A stretch of 64,000 bases of DNA from Shinisaurus crocodilurus (Eukaryota > Chordata > Lepidosauria > Squamata > Shinisauridae), in the NCBI GenBank assembly GCA_021292165.1, contig JAHFWL010001298.1, forward strand, positions 62,001-126,000, given 5' to 3'. The position numbers were made by a program, and so were the translations under genes. The notes under the pieces are model-generated. The model was given only the letters and a program-made list of their open reading frames with translations, had not been told where the DNA came from and did no database searches. Of this stretch, positions 56,630-64,000 are shown one piece after another (positions within the stretch are counted from its first letter, which is position 1; the number at the start of each line of letters is the position of its first letter).

Positions 56630-56719
56630 GGCTGCAAGCCTATACCCATTTACCTAGGAGTAAGCCTTATTGAAATCAATGGGACTTACTTCTGAATAGA
56701 CATGTATAAGATTGCACTG
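56630..56719. mobile_element. Harbinger-type MITE (90 bp)
   Basis: The terminal words ggctgcaagcctataccc and ataagattgcactg are inverted. TCA occurs on both sides (56627-56629 and 56720-56722), a 3-bp TSD. The inner text aatgggacttacttctgaat links it to the arms at 55601 and scraps near 11410, 48655, 62215 and 62760. Confidence 0.75.
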
Positions 56720-59365
56720 TCAATCACTTCACCTTGGATAGCCACTGCTATATAAGGAAGGAATGTAGGTGGGCTAGGGGTGTGCCTTAAGTCTCTTTGG
56801 CCTCAGTTCTGTGTTTCAGTGGTAAGACTAGGAGTTAGCAGTCTCAGAGGAGAAGGAACTGCGTGCACTGTTCCTTACCTCTGGCTTTATCAGGCTGTCA
56901 ATAAGAGTTATAACCATGTTATCAGGAAAATCTCTTAGAGACGTCAGGAATCTATCTGGGTCCATAAGGCTCTGAAGAGGTCCTCTCTTCAGTCTTCATC
57001 TAAACCTAAGTAGTCTTCAGCACCACCCCTGAAGTTATACACACTACAGAAGTTATATAAAAGTGAGATGCCGATCCTTCAAACTGGTCATTACACAGCC
57101 AGAAACACCTGCTGTTCCTTCCTAGATTTGAGTTGCCCACTTCTTCGCATTAAAGCCTATGTTACTGAACTGGAATAAATTCGGCAGCTTTTATTCACGT
57201 AGCTTGATACTCCTATCTCGTTTATGGTTATACTTTTTTAAATTGCTAATGACAAAATGTTCTTATGAATGTGGAGTCCTCTGCGGAACTAGTGTTTCAA
57301 GCCTAATCAAATGCACTTGGGCAGAGGTTTATTAAATCTCAGTTCTCCACTTCCATAGACTCACCGTCACAACATAATTCTCTGTGTTTGAAATCGGAGG
57401 GCTTAGAGGCGCACTTTATTCTGTGATAAAGCCACTCTGTGGCTTTCACTAAATGACTTTTACACCACTGATGATTATTTGGAAGAAATGGCAAGCTTGG
57501 AAGAAGGGCGTAATCCTAAATATGTGTTCATATGATTGCAGCCTAAGTCTCAGGTCCTCTTCAGTAAGACAGAGATGCCAACAGTATAGTTGCTATACTG
57601 TTCTGATAAAAACTGTAAAGCAACTGAAACACTGAACATGTAATATAATAATTAATTAGCAATACTTCTGCATTTTGAATATTCTACACTCTTAACATAA
57701 AGGGAATATTAAGATATCTCCTTTACTTATAGTAACTGCCTTCGATGTGGACTGAAAGCCATTTCCCTACACAGTTGCCCAGCCCACCAAAGGTTCCTCC
57801 AGATTTCCAATTCTGCACATATTGTTGTCTTTTTCCCCAGTGAGATCTCATGGCCCAGCTCACTGCCAAAGGCTACTCTAATATGACAGGGTTCAGCCTC
57901 CACAGAATTGCACATAATGAAAAAGGGAAACTCGCAGCCAACAAAATTGGCCATGGATCCTCCTTTGGGACTTGCTCTGAGTAGAATCAAATGAGTATAT
58001 TTGTGGAGTGAGTGTGCTAGGAATTTGTGTTTTAGCGTTGCTCTCTAAATAAGATGACTAGCATGTATTCTAGCAGCCCTTCTAAGCCACACTCTGAAGC
58101 ACTCAGAATTCTCACATCCCATTGGTTTGAGAATGTTGAGTATGGTTTACAATGATATGGTAGATTCTAGGGACTAGTATACCAGTAGGGTTCTGTTGAT
58201 CAGCACAACAAGGAGAGCAATAGAGTACCTGGGCTCCTAGCATGACCAATCAAAAGACATTGTGCAGCTATTCCATCTTTTCCTCCTTAACAGACAGTTT
58301 GTAGAAAGAAATAAGATGCGAGAGCTGCGAGACGCGGTTGGAAAACACATGAGTGGAAGATGAGATTGTCTGGATTCCTCGTAAAATTCTGTGAATGAAG
58401 CAGGGCAATTGCATGATAAAAAAACCTTGCCCGGAAGCACCATCCAGCAAGTGAACCATCAGCAGTGAATAGAGAGTTCAGAACAGGGATAGCTTCCATT
58501 GCTAGAATCTCATTATTTAAGCCAAGGTTTGCCTCCACCCTTTGAGCTAAATCAAATGACTGGGCCACTGCTTAGAATCACACGATTTATTTATTATAGA
58601 TAATGACCCTAGTAGTAAATTGTACTAGTAGTATCAGCAGCATGGCTGTTTCTAGTAGTTGCCAACAGTAAAAGTGATATTCATAATATCCACAGCATGC
58701 AAACCGTCTCTGTATATTCCGACTGCTGTCAGACATACCTTTTCATGCTCAAGTACATCAGTGTTCTCTCTCCCCACCACTTCAGCCCCCTAAAACACTT
58801 GCACTCTATGTGACAGACAAGCCCTGACAAATCTCATTTGAGTCGCCTGGGTTGTATTAGATTTGATTTTTTAAAAAAAAAATCTTAATCTAATTAAATA
58901 GTGTACATGGATCATAGTGGCAGGGTCATTGGTCTTTTGAGTTCCAACTTATTCAACAAACTCAGTTCCCTTAAAGTTCACCATCAGTCAGATGAATGGC
59001 TCTGTTTAATATTGTCAAGGACAGGCATGGGGGGGTGGGGGTGAAATCTTATGCAATTTCTCTATCAGAAGTGATGTGCTGCAGCTCAAAATATAGCACA
59101 CCTACATGCGTCTCGCATTGTTCGCTGGACGAAAAATATCGGAAATTATATATCTGCCTATAGATGATTCTGTGCATGAAAACATTAACACTGGAAGACA
59201 GTGTTTACTGCTTTCTACTGAAGTATTGTTACATATAGATAGAAAGGTTCCATACTGTTAAGAGAGTATCATCATCATCATTGTGTGAAAACAAAATGGC
59301 CGATAAGGATAATCCAGACTAACATCATAAATAAGGCAGTCCATAAAATTTACCTCCAGCCCGAT
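56720..59365. other. No gene recognised; largely single-copy-looking
   Basis: Minus-strand frames at 57727-57990 and 58287-58568 are open for 87-93 codons but show no domain, are not flanked by splice sites I could trust, and overlap other frames. No repeat family is visible over 2.6 kb, apart from simple tracts. Confidence 0.35.
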
Positions 59366-59603
59366 GCCAGTGTGGCGTAGTGGTGAGAGTGTTGGACTGG
59401 GACTTGGGAGATCTGGGGTTCTAGTCCCCACTCGGCCATGAAACTCACTGGGTGACTTTGGGCCAGTCACTGCCTCTCAGCCTAACCTGCCTCACAGGGT
59501 TGTTGTGAGGATAAAATGGAGAGGAGGAGGAGGATTATGTAAGCTGCCTTGGGTTCCTTGCAGGAAAAAAGGTGGGGTATAAATATCATAAATAATAATA
59601 ATT
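59366..59603 (+). mobile_element. Sauria-type SINE, near full length
   Basis: Head gccagtgtggcgtagtggtg, B-box region ggggttctagtccccac, body gggtgactttgggccagtca, tail gtaagctgccttgggttcct, ending in ataataataat. It is close in sequence to the copy at 3059. Confidence 0.9.
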
Positions 59604-62600
59604 AAAAAAAATACTCAGAAGAAAGTTAGCAGGATCACAAAAATTACGCAAAATTCATGGCAGATCAGTAAAATAGAGGGGAAAGTTGCACAAATTTCAT
59701 GGCAGAATTATTATTTTTTTTAAGTTTACAAATGCCTTCCCATGGGCGTTCTTCCTTCAGTGTAAGGAAAGCACTGAAGTGGAGGATATTGGCAAGAGCG
59801 GCATAGAGGTATGCTTGGCCGAATAGTGGGCAGGCAGTCTTTTGCTCTTGCTCAAGAACCTGGAAAAAAGTTTGTGAATGCGTTCCCGCATTCACAAGGC
59901 CTCAGAAAATTATTTCCTTTTTGCGATTTGATGTGTTTGTGGGAGAGTTTCCCTCATCAGACAGCAACCACAGCGGACCAGTTGCAGAAGGGGTGCTGGT
60001 TTCAGACAGCACAATAACCCATGTTTCAACAACAACTAACAGTTCAATGACAACCCCAACTCAATCCGTACTCAGCCCTTGAGTGTGGGCTATTGTGTGG
60101 GGCTGTCGTGAACCCAGTCTCTGAGAGCTAATTGTACACTTCTTAGGAAAACATCATTTCCCGCTCCATTCCATACTGCTAATCACCTCTTACAACCCAT
60201 TCCATACTATTCACTGTGCGTTGCAATCAAAGATGATTTCTTATCTCAGTGTTTTGCATATTTATTCGTATATGCAGCAAGCATTGAAATTTCCCCAAGG
60301 GCCTATTTACATTAAGCAAATATGGTGCTGTAGGCCAAAAAAAAGGCTGTGGTGGCCTGGGCTGTAGCCTGCACCATCAGAAGTGGAGGCAAGCCAACCT
60401 GTGGATCCAGCCCCCTCCTCCATTAGTCTCCACCACTGCCACCAAGTGGATATCTTTATTCTCTAGCTGCCTCCACTAAAGCTGATGGGACCTGTAGTCC
60501 AAAACATCAGGAAGGTCACAAGTTGCCCACTCCTGCTGTAGATATTTTATTGGTAGTTTAGCAGCAAAGAAGGTAGTAGTGTTTAGAACTTCACTTGCTA
60601 AACAACCAGCTTTTCTTTCTGCAGTACAAATGACAATGCTGTAATTGTTCTAACTTATTTTCTAACTTTCAGTCAAAAGTAGCCTTAGAGTGAGGGTCCC
60701 TCCTGCATGTCTTTTGGCACCCAAACCATAGAAGTTGCCAAATTGCTGTCTAGCATGCCAAAATTAGGGGGGGGCATGGAAGGGGAGCTAATACACAGGA
60801 TAAAGCAGGTGGTAGTCATGAATAAACACATTTGAATGTCTCTAGTGGCAGCATCATCAAAGGGATAATTCTAAGAGATTGACAAAAATCAGTTTTCAAC
60901 TACTGCCATGGTAAAGCATGAGAGAGGACAGCTAAATAACAGAAATGTGAGCTATTCATGAAGAAACTGTGATTGTTCCAAAAACTTGTGAGCTGTAGTT
61001 AAGAATCAGCTGATACGGCTAAACAGACACAAGTGGCAAAAAGGGGTGGGTGGGTGGGAGGGGAGAGACTGTGCCATGATGTCACACAGTGAATTTTGTC
61101 TCCTAGTTTCCGTGACCCACGTGAAAGTTCAAGCAATCAGAATATAAAATATCCAATAATCTGAGAAAATATTATAGTAAACAACAACAAATCCTGTGTA
61201 AATCCTGGACCAATTATCATGAGGGCAGGGGTTGGCAGAAGAGATATACAAAGAGGGCATTGAGTCCCCATGCTCTCCCCCAGCTGAGGACATGCTCTGG
61301 TCCACAATCCGTTCCATTCTCACAAACCATATTGTGAAATGAGAACATATGTAGAAGGGGGATCAGGCTGCTCTATGAGGCATGCTGTCTAGCCCCACCC
61401 CCAATGTCCACACAAAAGCCTATGCTAAAGCATAGGGGTCCCATGTGCTCAGGATGCCCAATTGTGCAAGGATCCGCTCAACATGTCTGCGGTGAACATG
61501 TGAGCATTTGGGGTAGTTCTAGTCACGTGTGACATTGGAGTCAGGGCTAGAGCACAGCCCCAGTCTTCCTTCAACAAGTAGTGGATGCCCTACACATGAG
61601 TACTGTAAAAATAGGGCTTTAGAAGCAGGTGATTTGTGAATTATAAATTCAGAAAATTAGGTGGGGATCCATTTTAAGATGACAAGATTAAGGAAACGGG
61701 ACAAGAGAGGACATAAGAGGCACACACTGTTTGGAAAAATCTCTGTGTCTCTGAACAAATGTAACTCATAACTATGGTTTAGCACTATATGAAGAAGACT
61801 CAGACTCCTGGACTCTAACCACACGGCCATGCCCGAGGAGGGAAGATCAGAACCTGGCACACAAGGAGCTCTGTGTAAACCCAACAGCACGAAACTATTT
61901 TTCAGATGATGACCCAAGGGCAGAGAACAGACGCCATACTGCCTGCATCACCATCCTTCAAGGCTAGACCAGGAAACTTCAGCTCCACCTCCGCAGCTTC
62001 ACATGAAGATCTGAATGTAGCCTGTGTCTGAGAGAGAGAGAGAAATTGGGGGTGACTGCAAACCGGGATGAGTGCGGTACATTTAATGAGAGTCTGGCCT
62101 GTGAGTAGTGACTGGGAAGATGAATATAGCAGTACCGTTCCGTATACTTGATGATATACAGGGTAATGTAGATCTGGCCCAGGATTACGTCAGATTTACT
62201 GTTTAATCTTAAACATGTTTACTCAGAAGTAATTCACACTGAGCTCAATGGGATTTACTGCCAGGTAAGCGTATGTAGGACTGGAATCTTACTCCCTAGT
62301 AAATGTCTCAGAGCTGCAACCTGCCTTATCTGCCCTGAAGGTAGTTCCAATATCTGGTAATTTAAACCCACCACCACCAAAAACAAAGGTAGCCATGCTG
62401 GTCCATGAGAAATAAAAAAAACCCAAATCCACAGTTGGGCAATACCTTTATTAGGAATTTTGGTTGGTCCTAATAAAGGTATCCCAACTATGCATTTTGG
62501 TACTTTAAGAGTTGTATAATGATGAAGTTGCTAGAAACATAATTTGGTGTAGATTTCAAGAATGTAAGAAATATACTATATTTTTTTAAAAAAATTAAAA

Positions 62601-62925
62601 TATTTGAAATAAAATGAGGAGCCACCTTTGGCAGCAGCTTTCTCTGTCTCCTCACCTTTTCTGGGGACCGGAGCAGCAAAGCAACATCCTCCAGTCCTGA
62701 GGTCTCTGTCCGGTGCTGTTGTGCTTGTTGGTGATGGGGGGAAGAGCAAGTGAGGATTTACTCAGAAGTAAAGCCCACTATCTTTAATGGGAGTTACTCT
62801 CTAGTAACTGTGTGACTGTTATTATAGTAACAGTATAGTACTATAGTACTTTCTAGTAATTGTTATTATAGACTACAATACATTCCCACACTCCCCCTTG
62901 TCGGTGTGCCATGTTCAATCTTCAG
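59604..62925. other. No gene recognised; scattered MITE remnants
   Basis: Inverted words acagcacaataaccca (about 60005) and tgggctattgtgtggggctg (about 60086) form a loose palindrome. About 60330-60545 has a half hAT foldback (gacctgtagtccaaaacatc, acaagttgcccactcctg). Near 62215 and 62760 are Harbinger-type MITE scraps. The rest is unassigned. Confidence 0.4.
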
Positions 62926-63038
62926 TTAATTGGCAAATGTTTACGGTGCCATACAACTCTTTGATGGACCCAGGCACTCCATCTTCCCCATCTGGATGCG
63001 GACCTGAAAGACCAAGGAAAAGTGTGGGTGCATGGAAG
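62926..63038 (+). CDS. Candidate internal coding exon of a host gene (113 nt)
   Basis: The sequence before 62926 is pyrimidine-rich and ends caatcttcag; after 63038 comes gtaagt, so both splice consensus sites are good (AAG|gtaagt). Between them the frame is open: two bases of a split codon and 37 codons, containing FTVPYNSLMDPGTPSSPSGC and then ERPRKSVGAWK. The Ser/Pro/Gly-rich, then basic composition would fit a regulatory protein, but I do not recognise the gene. No repeat overlaps it. An alternative is a chance open frame with splice-like words. Confidence 0.4.
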
Positions 63039-63772
63039 GTAAGTTTTAAGCAAGCACAGTTTGGGACATTACAGTTCTGTCCTGAAAGCAAGCAAGAGGC
63101 TAATTAGCTTTCCTTCTATAAAATTTAAATTATAGTAATTATTTCTAATCATGCACATATATTTGCATATATAATTTAGCGTATACTAATTTGTGCAGTG
63201 TTTTGTCCTGTGGGCCTGTGCTCTGGATCTTCTAGGTACTTAGCACCGCCTCTGGCCCAGCCTATCATTACATCAACTTAAATTTTTAGTACTTAGTTAT
63301 AACAAATATCTGAGGGGGTTCCGTTAGAGTCATAACGTTAGAATTATACTCCATTTTATTATCGTGTGCTTGGAGACTTGGCTCCGAAAAGAGGAATATT
63401 TCATTTGAGAATTTTCAGTATGTCCTTTTCGTGAAGTTCTAGACTAGTAAAAAGGAGTTAGACAACTTTGCCACCCACATTTCCTTGCAGTGAAAAGAGA
63501 ACAAAGTCCCCACACTTACAGATGTGTGTTTATATATATTCATAGCTAATTTCCTGTTTCTTTCTTAGCCAAGAACAGCAAGCTTTCCAATAAATTGTTA
63601 ACTCAGTTAATAGGGTTAGGGCTCAGCCAGCTTTGTATTGTGTGGGTCGGATATGATGGAAGGCGCCACCAGTGTCAATTCACAGCTGTAGAGCTGCTAA
63701 GCTCAAAACACAAATGACGCGATGATGTGCCGAGAGAAAGGTGTAGCAAAGTGTGTCCAGGTCTGCGTATAC
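63039..63772. other. No recognisable feature; intron if the exon call is right
   Basis: AT-rich single-copy-looking sequence follows the candidate donor site. No repeat family is visible before the hAT-like element. Confidence 0.4.
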
Positions 63773-64000
63773 CAGGGGAACAGAACCTCAGGCCCGGGGG
63801 CCAAATCTGACCCACCTGGGGTCCTGATCCAACCCACCAGGGCTTCCCAGGTCACTATGCCTCCTTCCGCTGGCCACTGGTGACTCCTGTTTCGATGGGC
63901 CTCCTTTTCCCTTACAGGTTTTGCAGGTTTTATTCGGAGCTTCCTAGGAGCTTATCCATATTGCTGAACGCCATCTCCAAAATAGGTTCATCACCATGAA
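63773..64000. mobile_element. hAT-like element, cut by window edge
   Basis: It starts caggggaacagaacctcagg, matching the left part of 25427-25806. From about 63875 it becomes homologous to the foldback element at 4436-4645 (ctggtgactcctgt, ccaaaataggttcatcacca). The right end lies outside the window. Confidence 0.7.

Noticed and set aside
58287..58568. 93-codon minus-strand frame as a host gene
   Set aside because: There is no recognisable domain, the frame overlaps two other open frames, and no credible splice sites or start context were found.
1..64000. CRISPR array or prokaryotic operon structure
   Set aside because: Regular repeats here are microsatellites or transposon ends; no spaced identical repeats and no operon-like gene packing exist, and the repeats are vertebrate.

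Overview
The window looks like gene-poor nuclear DNA of a squamate reptile (lizard or snake). The pointers are several tRNA-derived SINEs of the Sauria type, two 5S-rRNA-headed SINEs, decayed LINEs of at least three clades (L2-like, CR1-like, L1), and very many non-autonomous DNA transposons with terminal inverted repeats (TIRs) and target-site duplications (TSDs) that can be read directly. No complete host gene, tRNA gene, rRNA gene or CRISPR array was found. The species cannot be named from the sequence alone.

Layout. Positions 1-3300 hold a 0.48-kb direct repeat (895-1376 and 2604-3094) flanking a 1.2-kb segment. That segment carries an SGNH-hydrolase-like reading frame (1532-2098) of the kind known from tyrosine-recombinase (DIRS/Ngaro) retrotransposons. 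From 3.3 to 25 kb there are hAT-type elements, a foldback element, an LTR-like block, L2 and CR1 reverse-transcriptase fossils, two GACTCG-rich hAT elements with perfect 8-bp TSDs (14247-14794, 22096-22873) and the first pogo/Tigger-like elements. From 26 to 36 kb lie foldback elements of 131-135 bp, L2 reverse-transcriptase remains and a solo LTR with a 5-bp TSD (32907-33430). From 36 to 44 kb the sequence is mostly single-copy-looking AT-rich DNA plus an L1 fragment. From 44 to 54.5 kb several GC-rich elements (44143, 48878, 51596, 53102) share palindromic blocks. The last 10 kb has few repeats and ends near a possible host coding exon (62926-63038, plus strand).

The clearest unusual signal is that internal palindromic cassettes are shared between DNA transposons whose ends belong to different superfamilies. 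One 65-bp palindrome, differing only in its central bases, sits in two hAT-type elements (8-bp TSD) and one Harbinger-type element (TTA TSD), all built as 35+65+35 bp. Separate GC-rich cassettes, one with ETS/CRE-like motifs, are shared among Tigger-like (TA TSD) and hAT-like elements. Non-autonomous elements here therefore seem to have been assembled from interchangeable ends and cores.

All boundaries come from reading by eye. TSD-supported elements are accurate to the base; LINE, LTR-like and single-copy blocks are approximate. Family names rest on motifs, TIRs and TSDs, not on database searches.
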